From assembly GCA_016711085.1 (NCBI GenBank), contig JADJTR010000002.1:1-64000 (forward strand): a stretch of 64,000 nucleotides of DNA, given 5' to 3'. The notes below the pieces were generated by a model. That model ran no database searches. It saw only the letters and a list, made by a program, of their open reading frames with translations, and was not told where the DNA came from. The position numbers and the translations under genes are program-made. Positions 37,743 to 46,308 of this stretch are shown here, piece after piece. This DNA is from Phyllobacteriaceae bacterium. Lineage in GTDB: Bacteria; Pseudomonadota; Alphaproteobacteria; Rhizobiales; Rhizobiaceae. The stretch's first letter is position 1; every line of letters begins with the position of its first letter.

Positions 37743-38082
37743 GCTCGTGGTCCGCGTCGCCGAGCGCTGCGGATACGAGGCGTTCGCGACCTCGGATTCG
37801 CGCGGTGTGGTCAATCTCACCCGGGCGCTCGGCCCGGACATCCTCGCCGTCGACATCAACATGCCGAACATCGACGCCATGCAGTTGTTCGAGCTGCTGG
37901 CGGCGGCGAATGTGACGGCGCGGATCCTCATCGTCAGCGGCGAGGACACGACCGTGCTGGAGGCAACGCGCCGCAAAGCCGAGGCGCTCGGCCTGTCAGT
38001 GCCCTATGTGCTGCAGAAGCCGCTCGACTTCCAAAAACTGCGCGCCATGCTGATGGCGCCGGTGGTGCGCACCGCCGCCTGA
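37696..38082 (+). CDS. single-domain response regulator (CheY-like), start unclear
   Basis: Receiver domain of about 128 residues with no output domain: LKLLAVDDDAASAEL (acidic pocket), LAVDINMPNIDAM with the phospho-Asp, ILIVSGED and VLQKPLD with the conserved Lys. No start codon is present in frame before the acidic pocket; an in-frame TGA lies at 37683, and the frame overlaps the end of the oxoamine synthase. Either a short stretch carrying the synthase stop and the regulator start has been lost, or an indel hides a fused product. The first available ATG-like start (GTG at 37747) would remove the DDD pocket. Confidence 0.7.
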   Translation, partial: PYLKLLAVDDDAASAELVVRVAERCGYEAFATSDSRGVVNLTRALGPDILAVDINMPNIDAMQLFELLAAANVTARILIVSGEDTTVLEATRRKAEALGLSVPYVLQKPLDFQKLRAMLMAPVVRTAA

Positions 38083-38163
38083 GGCGTTGCGCCGTCGGGT
38101 CGGACGAAAACCGCCCCTTTGCCCTTGCCTTTTGGCGGCCTTACCCGTAAGGAGCCGCGTCTT

Positions 38164-38196
38164 GAACCGCCCGGCAGGGCATGCCGTGGCGGTTTC
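38164..38196 (+). promoter_or_regulatory. hairpin in front of rpmI
   Basis: A 12-pair stem with one bulge: AACCGCC/GGCGGTT around CGGCA/TGCCG and a five-base loop, followed by TTTC. It lies 55 bases before rpmI. It may be a weak terminator for the receiver gene or part of an L20-type leader controlling rpmI-rplT. No known motif was recognised. Confidence 0.5.
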
Positions 38197-38250
38197 ATAT
38201 GCTTGCTTTCAGGCTTCGTCCCGTGAAAGCACACGATCAAGGAGAGCAAA

Positions 38251-38454
38251 ATGCCCAAGATGAAGACGAAATCGGCCGCCAAAAAGCGGTTCAAGGTGAC
38301 CGCCACCGGCAAAGTGAAGGCCGCCGCCGCCGGCAAGCGCCACGGCATGATCAAGCGCACCAACAAGTTCATTCGCGACGCCCGAGGCACGATGGTTCTG
38401 GCCGAACCGGACGCCAAGAAGGTCATCACGTATTTCCTGCCTTACGGCAGCTGA
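38251..38454 (+). CDS. rpmI: 50S ribosomal protein L35
   Basis: 67 residues, highly basic, opening MPKMKTKSAAKKRFKVTATGK and ending ITYFLPYG, the standard L35 pattern. AAGGAG precedes the ATG. It leads rplT by 25 bases in the usual order; infC is not seen upstream. Confidence 0.97.
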   Translation: MPKMKTKSAAKKRFKVTATGKVKAAAAGKRHGMIKRTNKFIRDARGTMVLAEPDAKKVITYFLPYGS

Positions 38455-38479
38455 ACCGAACGCTTGAGGAGCAACTGAC

Positions 38480-38881
38480 ATGGCACGCGTCAAACGGGGC
38501 GTCACCGCCCACGCCAAACACAAGAAGGTCATGAAAGCCGCCAAGGGCTTCTACGGCCGTCGCAAGAACACCATTCGCACCGCCAAGCAGGCGGTCGAAA
38601 AATCGATGCAGTACGCGACGCGCGACCGTCGCGCCAAGAAGCGCAACTTCCGCGCCCTGTGGATCCAGCGCATCAACGCCGCCGTGCGCGAGCACGGCAT
38701 GACCTATGGCCGCCTGATCGACGGGCTGAACAAGGCCGGCGTCGAGGTCGACCGCAAGCTGCTGTCCGATCTCGCCATCGCCGAGCCGGCGGCCTTCGTC
38801 GCGCTCGTCGCCAAGGCGAAGGCCGGGCTTGAATACCTGAAGAACACGACGCCGAACCAGTTCGAAGGCGCTGTCGCCTGA
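38480..38881 (+). CDS. rplT: 50S ribosomal protein L20
   Basis: 133 residues. MARVKRGVTAHAKHKKV, then AKGFYGRRKNTIRTAKQAV and RRAKKRNFRALWIQRINAA are hallmark L20 blocks. In other bacteria L20 represses its own operon. Followed by a strong terminator before pheS, so pheST is at least partly uncoupled. Confidence 0.97.
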   Translation: MARVKRGVTAHAKHKKVMKAAKGFYGRRKNTIRTAKQAVEKSMQYATRDRRAKKRNFRALWIQRINAAVREHGMTYGRLIDGLNKAGVEVDRKLLSDLAIAEPAAFVALVAKAKAGLEYLKNTTPNQFEGAVA

Positions 38882-38920
38882 GGCCAGCGCTTCCCGAACG
38901 CGTCACAGCTTGATTTGGGA

Positions 38921-38954
38921 AACCCGCGCTGGCAGGGCCGGCGCGGGTTTTTTT
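38921..38954 (+). terminator. terminator/attenuator between rplT and pheS
   Basis: A nine-pair stem (AACCCGCGC/GCGCGGGTT) with an 11-base loop runs into seven T. It ends 20 bases before pheS. No leader peptide rich in Phe was found, so I call it a terminator. Confidence 0.85.
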
Positions 38955-38973
38955 CGTTATCCCGGGGGAATTG

Positions 38974-40059
38974 ATGTCGAACCTCGATGCACTGCAAAGC
39001 TCGATTCTGCACGAGATCGCCTCGGCTGGCGATGAATCCGCGCTGGAAGCCGTTCGCGTCGGCGCGCTCGGCAAGAAGGGCTCGGTTTCCGAATTGCTGA
39101 AGACCCTCGGCGCCATGGGCGCGGACGAACGGCGCAGCGCCGGCGCGGCGATAAACGCTCTCAAGGATGCGGTGACCGAAGCATTGGCGGCGCGGCGCGG
39201 CGTGCTGAGGGATGCGGCGATTACGGCGCGGCTGGCGGCCGAGAAGGTCGATGTGACCTTGCCGGTCCGCCCGTCGCCGGCGGCGAGCGGGCGCATCCAT
39301 CCGATCAGCCAGGTGGTCGACGAAATTACCGCGATCTTCTCCGATCTCGGCTTTTCGGTGGCCGAGGGGCCGGACATCGAGACCGATCATTACAATTTCA
39401 CCGCGCTGAATTTCCCCGAAGGCCATCCGGCGCGCGAAATGCACGACACGTTCTTCTTCAATCCCGGCCCGGACGGTTCGCGGAAACTGCTGCGCACGCA
39501 CACGTCGCCAGTGCAAATCCGCACCATGGAGGCGCAAAAGCCGCCGATCCGCATCGTCATTCCGGGCAAGACCTACCGGCAGGATTCCGACGCGACCCAC
39601 TCGCCCATGTTCCATCAGGTCGAGGGACTGGTGATCGACAGATCGGCCAATGTCGCCAACATGAAATGGGTGCTGACCGAATTCTGCAAGGCCTTCTTCG
39701 AGGTGCCGTCGGTCAAGATGCGCTTTCGCCCGTCCTTCTTCCCGTTCACCGAGCCCAGCCTCGAGGTCGACATCCAGTGCGACCGCTCGCGGCCGGGCGA
39801 GGTGCGCTTCGGCGAGGGCAGCGACTGGATGGAGATCCTCGGCTGCGGCATGGTGCATCCGAACGTGCTGCGCATCGGCGGGCTCGATCCGGACGAGTAC
39901 CAGGGCTTCGCCTGGGGCATGGGCATCGACCGCATCGCCATGCTGAAATACGGCATGCCGGACCTGCGCGCCTTCTTCGACGCCGATGTGCGCTGGCTAT
40001 CCCATTACGGCTTCCGCCCGCTCGACATGCCGACGCTGTTCGGGGGGTTGAGCGGTTGA
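38974..40059 (+). CDS. pheS: phenylalanyl-tRNA synthetase alpha chain
   Basis: 361 residues. A coiled-coil N-terminus (about 1-85) precedes the class II catalytic core with HPISQVVDEITAIF, RTHTSPVQIRTM (motif 2 region) and GFAWGMGIDRIAMLKYG (motif 3). ATG chosen over the adjoining TTG. PheS works as an alpha2-beta2 tetramer with PheT, which here is separated by a toxin-antitoxin pair. Intact. Confidence 0.97.
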   Translation: MSNLDALQSSILHEIASAGDESALEAVRVGALGKKGSVSELLKTLGAMGADERRSAGAAINALKDAVTEALAARRGVLRDAAITARLAAEKVDVTLPVRPSPAASGRIHPISQVVDEITAIFSDLGFSVAEGPDIETDHYNFTALNFPEGHPAREMHDTFFFNPGPDGSRKLLRTHTSPVQIRTMEAQKPPIRIVIPGKTYRQDSDATHSPMFHQVEGLVIDRSANVANMKWVLTEFCKAFFEVPSVKMRFRPSFFPFTEPSLEVDIQCDRSRPGEVRFGEGSDWMEILGCGMVHPNVLRIGGLDPDEYQGFAWGMGIDRIAMLKYGMPDLRAFFDADVRWLSHYGFRPLDMPTLFGGLSG

Positions 40060-40095
40060 TTTTTTCGTAGCCACAATTAAATATGGCAACAGAAA

Positions 40096-40365
40096 ATGGA
40101 GATCGAATGGGATGAAGCGAAACGTCAGGACGCACTGGAGCGGCATGGCGTCGATTTTGCCGATGTCGCTCTCATTGATCTCGGTACGGCCATGACGATT
40201 GCCGACAATCGCCGCAACTACGGCGAAGCGCGATTGGTGACCTACGGCTTCATCAACGATCGCCTGCACGTCGTCTGCTGGACTGAGCGAGGCGGCCGCA
40301 TGCGAGTTATCTCATTCCGAAAGGCCAATGACCGTGAGCAAAAAGTCTTTGCCTCGTCTACCTGA
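40096..40365 (+). CDS. brnT: BrnT-family toxin
   Basis: 89-residue RelE-like ribonuclease toxin. MEIEWDEAKRQDALERHGVDF and the ending with RVISFRKANDREQKVF follow the BrnT pattern (WDxxKxxxNxxKHGV, then IISARxAxxxE). It overlaps brnA by 38 bases, as usual for this pair. The pair lies in pheS-pheT, in an AT-richer stretch of about 40 bases after pheS that could hold its own promoter. Confidence 0.9.
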   Translation: MEIEWDEAKRQDALERHGVDFADVALIDLGTAMTIADNRRNYGEARLVTYGFINDRLHVVCWTERGGRMRVISFRKANDREQKVFASST

Positions 40366-40651
40366 AAACCTTCCGCCCCTGACCGACGAAGACGGAGAGG
40401 TGCGCGAACTGACACCGGAAGACATGAAGCACTTCCGGCCGACGCGCGACGTAATGCCGGAAATAGTGGAGTCTTGGGAACGCGCGCGCGGCCAGCGGGG
40501 TCCGCAACGGATGCCGGTGAAAGAGCGAGTCGGCCTCCGCCTCGACCGTGCTGTGCTCGACCATTTTCGTGCTTCCGGAAAGGGCTGGCAGACGCGCATC
40601 AACGACGCGCTTGAATCCTACATCGCCGAAGTGGGCAAGAAGCGCGGTTGA
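40328..40651 (+). CDS. brnA: BrnA-family antitoxin
   Basis: 107 residues. The middle carries RPTRDVMPEIVESW, found before the DNA-binding part in BrnA proteins, and the C-terminus is a ribbon-helix-helix with VGLRLDRAVLDHFRASG and INDALESYI. BrnA neutralises BrnT and represses the brnTA promoter. It ends 55 bases before pheT. Confidence 0.9.
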   Translation: MTVSKKSLPRLPENLPPLTDEDGEVRELTPEDMKHFRPTRDVMPEIVESWERARGQRGPQRMPVKERVGLRLDRAVLDHFRASGKGWQTRINDALESYIAEVGKKRG

Positions 40652-40706
40652 TCGAACCGAAGAGTCACAAGCGGCAGACAAACTCGCGCAATTTTCTGGA
40701 AACACG

Positions 40707-43109
40707 ATGAAACTCACCCTCTCCTGGCTCAAAGACCATCTCGACACCGACGCGTCGCTCGCCGAGATCGTCGCCAAGCTCACAGCGATAGGGCTCGAGG
40801 TCGAATCCGTCGACGACAAGGCGGCGCTGAAGCCCTTCGTCATCGCCCGCGTGCTGACCGCCGAGAAGCATCCCGACGCCGACAAATTGCGCGTGCTGTC
40901 CGTCGATACCGGAATCGGTTCGCCGGTGCAGGTCGTCTGCGGCGCGCCGAACGCGCGCGCCGGGCTGATCGGCGCCTTCGCCGCGCCGGGCGCCTACATC
41001 CCCGGCATCGACGTCACGCTGTCGGTCGGCAAGATCCGCGGCGTGGAAAGCCGCGGCATGATGTGCTCGGAGCGCGAGCTGCAATTGTCCGACGAGCATT
41101 CGGGCATTATCGATTTGCCGGAAGATGCGCCGGTCGGCACGCCGTTCGCCGCCTATGCCGGGCTCGACGATCCGGTGATCGACATCAATCTGACGCCGAA
41201 CCGGCCGGACTGCACATCGATCCACGGGATCGCCCGCGACCTTGCCGCCGCCGGGCTGGGCAAGCTCAAGACCCCGCCCGTCGCCGAAATCGCCGGCGAA
41301 GGCGAGTGCCCGGTCGGCGTGACCATTGAGGATTCCGACCTCTGCCCCGGCTTCGCCCTTCGCCTCGTTCGCGGCGTGAAAAACGGCCCTTCGCCGCAAT
41401 GGCTGCAGAAGCGACTGATCGCCATCGGCCTGCGCCCCATCAACGCGCTGGTCGACATCACCAATTACGTCACCTTCGACCGCGGCCGGCCGCTGCACGT
41501 GTTCGATTTGAAGAAGGTCAAGGGCGATCTGGCGGTGCGACGCGGACGGTTAGGCGAAACCGTGCTGGCGCTCGACGGGCGCGAATACGCGCTTTCGCCC
41601 GAAAACTGCGTCATCGCCGACGACAATGGCGTCGAATCGATTGCCGGCGTCATGGGCGGCGAGCATTCCGGCTGCGATGAACAGACCACCGACGTGTTGA
41701 TCGAATCGGCCTTGTGGAACCCGCTCAACATTGCGCGGACCGGCCGGACGCTCGGGATCATTACCGATGCGCGCTACCGTTTCGAGCGCGGCGTCGATCC
41801 GGAATTCATGGTTCCCGGCCTTGATCTGGCGACGCAATTTGTCGTGGATCTGTGCGGCGGGACGCCGAGCCGAAAGATCGTCGCCGGTTACGCCGGCCAC
41901 ACGGCGAAAGTGGTGCGCTTCCCTTTCTCGGAGGTGAGGCGCCTGACCGGCGACGACGTGCCGGCGGAAGAATGCCGCTCCATCCTCGAACGCCTCGGCT
42001 TCGGGCCAAAAGGCGCAGGCGAGACCATCGACGTGTCGGTGCCGTCGTGGCGCCCGGATGTCGACGGCAAGGCGGACCTGGTCGAGGAAGTGATGCGCAT
42101 TCGCGGCGAGGATACGATTCTCCCGCAGCCCCTGCCGGGCCTGGGCGCGGTCAATGGCCGGATTCTCACGACCCTGCAAATCCGAACGCGGGCAACAAAG
42201 CGGGCGCTGGCGGCGCGCGGCATGATGGAGGCGGTCACCTGGTCGTTCATCCCGGCGGCGCATGCCGAGGCGTTCGGCGGCGGGCAAGCGGAGTTGAAGC
42301 TCGCCAACCCGATCGCCGCCGAAATGAGCGACATGCGGCCCTCGCTGCTGCCCGGCCTGCTCGCGGCGGCGCAGCGCAACGCCGACAAGGGCCACGGCGA
42401 CGTCGCGCTGTTCGAAGTGTCGGGAACCTATGAGGGCGATGCGCCGGAGCAGCAGCGCCGGGCCGCCGCAGGCGTGCGCCGGGGCACGGCCGTGCTCGAC
42501 GGCGCGGGACGGCACTGGGCCGGCGGCGCGACGACCGTCTCGGTGTTCGACGCCAAGGCGGATGCGCTTGCCGTGCTGGAATCCGCCGGCGCGCCGGTCG
42601 ACCGTCTGCAGATCGAGGCGGGTGGACCCGTGTGGCTGCATCCCGGGCGCTCCGGCACGATCCGCCTCGGCCCGAACGTGCTCGGCTCGTTCGGCGAATT
42701 CCATCCGAAAACGCTGGAGGCGCTCGACGTGTCCGGCCCGCTTGCCGGCTTCGAAGTGTTCATCGACGCCATCCCGGAAAGCAAGCGCAAGCCTACGCGG
42801 ACCAAGCCGAAGCTGACGCTATCGCCATTCCAGGCGGTGACGCGCGACTTCGCCTTCGTCGTCGACCGGTCGGTCGCGGCCGGCGCGGTGATGAAGGCGG
42901 TTGCCGGCGCCGACAAGGCGCTGATTGCCGAAGTCGGTGTGTTCGACCTCTATGAGGGGCCAGGCGTCGGCGAAGGCAAAAAGTCGCTGGCGCTGGAGGT
43001 GACCGTCCAGCCAACAGATAAAACACTCAATGACGAGGATTTCGCCGCGCTGTCGACGAAGATTGTCGCGGCGGTGGAGAAGGCGACCGGCGGGGTGCTG
43101 CGGGCATAA
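40707..43109 (+). CDS. pheT: phenylalanyl-tRNA synthetase beta chain
   Basis: 800 residues, complete. N-terminal MKLTLSWLKDHLDT, a tRNA-binding (EMAP/OB) domain (about 40-150, VLTAEKHPDADKLRV), the B3/B4 editing domain, B5, and a C-terminal anticodon-recognising domain (about 705-800, FQAVTRDFAFVVDRS). Start chosen at the conserved MKLTLSW; open frame upstream belongs to brnA. A terminator follows directly. Confidence 0.97.
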   Translation: MKLTLSWLKDHLDTDASLAEIVAKLTAIGLEVESVDDKAALKPFVIARVLTAEKHPDADKLRVLSVDTGIGSPVQVVCGAPNARAGLIGAFAAPGAYIPGIDVTLSVGKIRGVESRGMMCSERELQLSDEHSGIIDLPEDAPVGTPFAAYAGLDDPVIDINLTPNRPDCTSIHGIARDLAAAGLGKLKTPPVAEIAGEGECPVGVTIEDSDLCPGFALRLVRGVKNGPSPQWLQKRLIAIGLRPINALVDITNYVTFDRGRPLHVFDLKKVKGDLAVRRGRLGETVLALDGREYALSPENCVIADDNGVESIAGVMGGEHSGCDEQTTDVLIESALWNPLNIARTGRTLGIITDARYRFERGVDPEFMVPGLDLATQFVVDLCGGTPSRKIVAGYAGHTAKVVRFPFSEVRRLTGDDVPAEECRSILERLGFGPKGAGETIDVSVPSWRPDVDGKADLVEEVMRIRGEDTILPQPLPGLGAVNGRILTTLQIRTRATKRALAARGMMEAVTWSFIPAAHAEAFGGGQAELKLANPIAAEMSDMRPSLLPGLLAAAQRNADKGHGDVALFEVSGTYEGDAPEQQRRAAAGVRRGTAVLDGAGRHWAGGATTVSVFDAKADALAVLESAGAPVDRLQIEAGGPVWLHPGRSGTIRLGPNVLGSFGEFHPKTLEALDVSGPLAGFEVFIDAIPESKRKPTRTKPKLTLSPFQAVTRDFAFVVDRSVAAGAVMKAVAGADKALIAEVGVFDLYEGPGVGEGKKSLALEVTVQPTDKTLNDEDFAALSTKIVAAVEKATGGVLRA

Positions 43110-43115
43110 ATGAAT

Positions 43116-43141
43116 ACCCGCCGCGTGTCCGCGGCGGGTTT
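43116..43141 (+). terminator. terminator after pheT
   Basis: A ten-pair stem (ACCCGCCGCG/CGCGGCGGGT) with a TGTC loop and three T. It lies between convergent genes and may work in both directions, with a weak T tract on each side. Confidence 0.75.
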
Positions 43142-43167
43142 GTATTGGCATCGAGAGTCAGGCGCGC

Positions 43168-43569
43168 TCAGCGCTTGCCCCAAAGCTCGATCCAGGTGGC
43201 GCCCTGCCAGTTGACCGGCTTGCCGTAGTTGAAATCGACCCATTTGATGTTGCGATCGGTCGAACCCTCGAGATTGACGGCGCGGGTCTGGCCGCCCTGC
43301 GGAATGAGGAAACGCACGGGAACATCCTGATGGCCGCCATTGGAGAAGCGGACATCGAGATCGTAAATGAACAGCGCGTTGCCGCGCACCCTGATGCGGA
43401 TGTGGGAGAATGCGCCGGCGCCGGCGCCGACATGGATGCGGTCGTGGTCGAACAGTGGCTTGACGTTGCGGCTGGCGAGCATGACCCAGCTGGCGGCTTC
43501 GGCGGAAGCCGGCAACAGCGGCAGGGTGGAGGCGGCGCCGAGCGCCATGAGGAATTCGCGACGTTGCAT
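43168..43569 (-). CDS. exported DUF2541-like protein
   Basis: 133 residues. The N-terminus MQRREFLMALGAAS has a twin-arginine (RREFL) signal followed by a hydrophobic stretch and cleavage near ASAEA, so export by Tat is plausible. The mature part is predicted all-beta: DHDRIHVGAGAGAFSHIRI, then YDLDVRFSNGGHQDVPV and IPQGGQTRAVNL. This fits my memory of the DUF2541 fold. No function known. AGGAG sits before the ATG. Confidence 0.65.
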   Translation of the reverse strand: MQRREFLMALGAASTLPLLPASAEAASWVMLASRNVKPLFDHDRIHVGAGAGAFSHIRIRVRGNALFIYDLDVRFSNGGHQDVPVRFLIPQGGQTRAVNLEGSTDRNIKWVDFNYGKPVNWQGATWIELWGKR

Positions 43570-43761
43570 TTCAGATCTCCTGTCGTTTCCAGCGCCCCGG
43601 AAGAACAAGGCGACTCCCATCGCCGACGAAGAACATTTAGCAGGGACTTTCATTCCCGCATGTGAAAAATCGCACTCCCGCCCTGAACCGCGGCTGAACC
43701 GATCGGGGCTATTCGGCGGCATTGGAAGGCATAGTCTGGCCTCCGGAAAAGGGAGAACATC

Positions 43762-44856
43762 ATGTTTCGATGGGGCATAGTGTCGACGGCCAAGATCGGC
43801 CGCGAGCATTTCATTCCGGGCGTGCAACAGTCGGACAACGGCGTCATTGCCGCCATCGCCAGCCGCGACCTGTCCAAGGCCCGGACGCTGGCAGCCAAAA
43901 CCGGCGCGGCGCACGCTTTCGGCTCATATGAGGCGATGCTCGCTTCCGACGCCATCGACGGGGTCTACATACCGCTGACCACCGACGCCCATGTCGAATG
44001 GACGATCAAGGCGGCCGAAGCCGGCAAGCATGTCCTGACCGAGAAGCCGATCGCCTTGAAGGCGGCCGAAATCGACGGGCTGATCGCAGCGCGCGACCGC
44101 AACCATGTCGTCGTCTCGGAAGCGTTCATGGTGACCTACCATCCGCAATGGCTGAAGGTGCGCGAGCTGATCGCCGAAGGGGCCATCGGCAAATTGCGGC
44201 AGGTCGACGCCGCGTTCACCTATTTCAACGTCGATCCCGACAATATGCGCAACCGCCCGGAACTCGGCGGCGGCGTGATACCCGATATCGCGGTCTATCC
44301 AACGGTAACGACGCGCTTCGCCACCGGCATGGAACCGTCGCGGCTGCAGGCGATCGTCGAGTTCGATCCGAAATTCGGCACGGACCGTTACGCCAGCGTC
44401 CGCGCCGATTTCGGTTCGTTCGAACTGACTTTCTACATCTCGACCCAGCTCGCCAACCGGCAGACCATCGCCTTCCACGGCGACAAGGGCTTCATCGAGG
44501 TGTCGTCGCCGTTCAATTCCAATCTCTACGAGGGCGACGAAGTGCGGCTCCACGATTCGGGCCACGGGACGACGCAGGTGTTCCGCTACACCGGCGTCAA
44601 TCAGTACCGGCTCGAAGCTGAAGCCTTCGTGCGCGCCTGCCGCGGCCAAGGCGAGGTCATGGCGCTTGAATCGTCGAAGAAAAACCAGCGCGTCATCGAC
44701 GCCATTTACGCGGCGGGGAAGAGCGGCGGCTGGGAAACCGTCTGGAACCCTATTGCTGGTCGGCCATTTCCTGGCGAGCGCTTGCCGGCGCCAAGTTCGG
44801 GGATGGTGAGGACGCCATTGGCATCGGCGTCGATTTTGGCGAAAGCCATGCCGTAG
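43762..44856 (+). CDS. Gfo/Idh/MocA-family oxidoreductase
   Basis: NAD(P)-dependent sugar or polyol dehydrogenase of about 330-364 residues. The N-terminal Rossmann domain has WGIVSTAKIGREHF and EKPIALKAAEIDG; the C-terminal alpha/beta domain follows from about 125. Closest in style to the dimeric dihydrodiol/xylose dehydrogenase subgroup; inositol dehydrogenase activity cannot be claimed. After GGWETV the last 35 residues are unusual and overlap the opposing EF-hand gene, so the true stop may have been lost to an indel near 44740. Confidence 0.8.
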   Translation: MFRWGIVSTAKIGREHFIPGVQQSDNGVIAAIASRDLSKARTLAAKTGAAHAFGSYEAMLASDAIDGVYIPLTTDAHVEWTIKAAEAGKHVLTEKPIALKAAEIDGLIAARDRNHVVVSEAFMVTYHPQWLKVRELIAEGAIGKLRQVDAAFTYFNVDPDNMRNRPELGGGVIPDIAVYPTVTTRFATGMEPSRLQAIVEFDPKFGTDRYASVRADFGSFELTFYISTQLANRQTIAFHGDKGFIEVSSPFNSNLYEGDEVRLHDSGHGTTQVFRYTGVNQYRLEAEAFVRACRGQGEVMALESSKKNQRVIDAIYAAGKSGGWETVWNPIAGRPFPGERLPAPSSGMVRTPLASASILAKAMP

Positions 44857-45089
44857 GCGTTCATCCGCCGGACCATCACGGCGTTTTTGCGTCCCGCGTC
44901 GGCCAGAGCGTCGATCATCAACCGGAATTCAGTCTCGTCGAGCTGCTTGTCGCTGTCTTCGTCGGCGGCAAGAAAAGCAGCGGCCTGGGTTTCATCGGCC
45001 AAGCCGGCCGGAATCGGCTCCGAGGCCGCCCAGACGAGATCAACGCTCAGGAGCGGCAAGAGAAAGGCGGCGCGCAACATCGCGGTCAT
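44750..45089 (-). CDS. exported EF-hand protein, one frameshift
   Basis: About 112 residues: signal peptide (1-22) and two calcium loops, DEDSDKQLDETE (43-54) and DADANGVLTIPE (87-98), both with correct acidic positions. After PELGAG the frame is lost near 44780; restored, it ends ARQEMADQQ at a TAG. Without that shift it would run 44 bases further and oppose the oxidoreductase gene even more. Calcium binding is likely, role unknown. Confidence 0.7.
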
Positions 45090-45163
45090 GGGTTCCGGTT
45101 CCGATTGGAGGAGTGATTTCTTCGACGACAATGCGGCGGCAGGATGGCCAGCGTCATTCAAGC

Positions 45164-46204
45164 TTACCACCACACGCCGCCGCGACGGACGCGCAGGCGG
45201 GGCCGCCCTTCAGGACAACGCAGGCTTTCGGCGCAGCACGGGTCGTCGGAACCGACCAGCGCGAGACCAAGCGGCGCGCCAAGACGGATGCGCGGCACCG
45301 GCGAGTGACGCGGCGGCGCTTCGGAGACTTCGGGCGGCGAGGCGCCCTCGCCCTTCAGCGCCATCAGGCGGGCGACGCGCTCCTCGGTCCTGGGATGCGA
45401 GCGCAGGATCGACGGGTCGGGAATGCGGCCGCCCGGCAGGACCAGCCCCTCCCATTGGCGGCGCTGGGCGCCTTCGAGCTTCATCAAGGCGGCGGCGAGT
45501 CCGTCCGGATCGCCGGTGAGCGTCGCGGCGTTCAAATCGGCGTCGAATTCGCGGGTGCGCGACAGGGCCATTTGCAACAGTCCGCCGACGGTCGGCGCAG
45601 TCATCAGCAGAACCACCGCCAGCCAGGGCGCACGCAAGTCCAGCCCTCCGGCCATGCCGCCGAGATTGAAGATCAAGGTCAGGAACCCGAATGTCGACAT
45701 CGCCGAGGCATAACGCGACACCATGTCGGCGAACGCCATGACCTTGATGTCCTCATTGGCGACGTGGCTGATCTCGTGGGCGAGCACACCGGCAAGTTCG
45801 CGCGGGGTGAGGCGGCGCACCAACGCGTCGGTGATGGCGATGGCGGAATCGTCGCGGCGGCCGACGGCGAAGGCGTTCATCAGCTCCGACGGAACGACAT
45901 GCAGCCTCGGCGGATTGGCGAGGCCGGCTCGACGCGAAATTTCGGCGACGATGTCGTGGCCGAGCGGGAATTCGGCGCGCGTCACCGGCTGCGCCTTGTA
46001 CATTTTCAGCACCATTTGCGGGCTGACGCGCAGCGCCATCGCCATGGTGACGACGCCGAAAACCACGGCCCAGAACAGGCCCGCCGTTCCACCGAAGGCC
46101 CAGGCCGTCGAGGCCAGCAGCGCCAGACTGCCGCCAGCCAGCAACCAGGTGTGAAGCGTATTGAGCCAGCGGTGCCGGCGCCGCTCGACGAGATCGATTT
46201 CCAT
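45164..46204 (-). CDS. M48-family zinc metalloprotease (HtpX-like)
   Basis: 346-residue inner-membrane protease. Two N-terminal hydrophobic segments (about 17-55), the zinc site HEISH within LAGVLAHEISHVAN, two further hydrophobic stretches, and a third ligand region TREFDADLNAATL. Related to HtpX, a membrane quality-control enzyme, but the N-terminal layout differs from classical HtpX. Divergent from dnaK, which is consistent with a stress role without proving it. Confidence 0.82.
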   Translation of the reverse strand: MEIDLVERRRHRWLNTLHTWLLAGGSLALLASTAWAFGGTAGLFWAVVFGVVTMAMALRVSPQMVLKMYKAQPVTRAEFPLGHDIVAEISRRAGLANPPRLHVVPSELMNAFAVGRRDDSAIAITDALVRRLTPRELAGVLAHEISHVANEDIKVMAFADMVSRYASAMSTFGFLTLIFNLGGMAGGLDLRAPWLAVVLLMTAPTVGGLLQMALSRTREFDADLNAATLTGDPDGLAAALMKLEGAQRRQWEGLVLPGGRIPDPSILRSHPRTEERVARLMALKGEGASPPEVSEAPPRHSPVPRIRLGAPLGLALVGSDDPCCAESLRCPEGRPRLRVRRGGVWW

Positions 46205-46277
46205 GCCGACAATATAGGACCGGCGAAGCGTTTGCGGGGCGGATGCGCCTGTGTGTTACGGGCGGGTGCGATGCCGG

Positions 46278-46308
46278 CTTGCGCGCTGAAATCCCCGTTC
46301 TTATATAC
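46278..46308 (+). promoter_or_regulatory. sigma-32 (RpoH) type promoter of dnaK
   Basis: CTTGCG, a 16-base spacer and CTTATATAC match the alphaproteobacterial heat-shock promoter pattern (CTTG, then CYTATNT). It lies about 125 bases before dnaK. No CIRCE repeat was seen. Confidence 0.7.
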
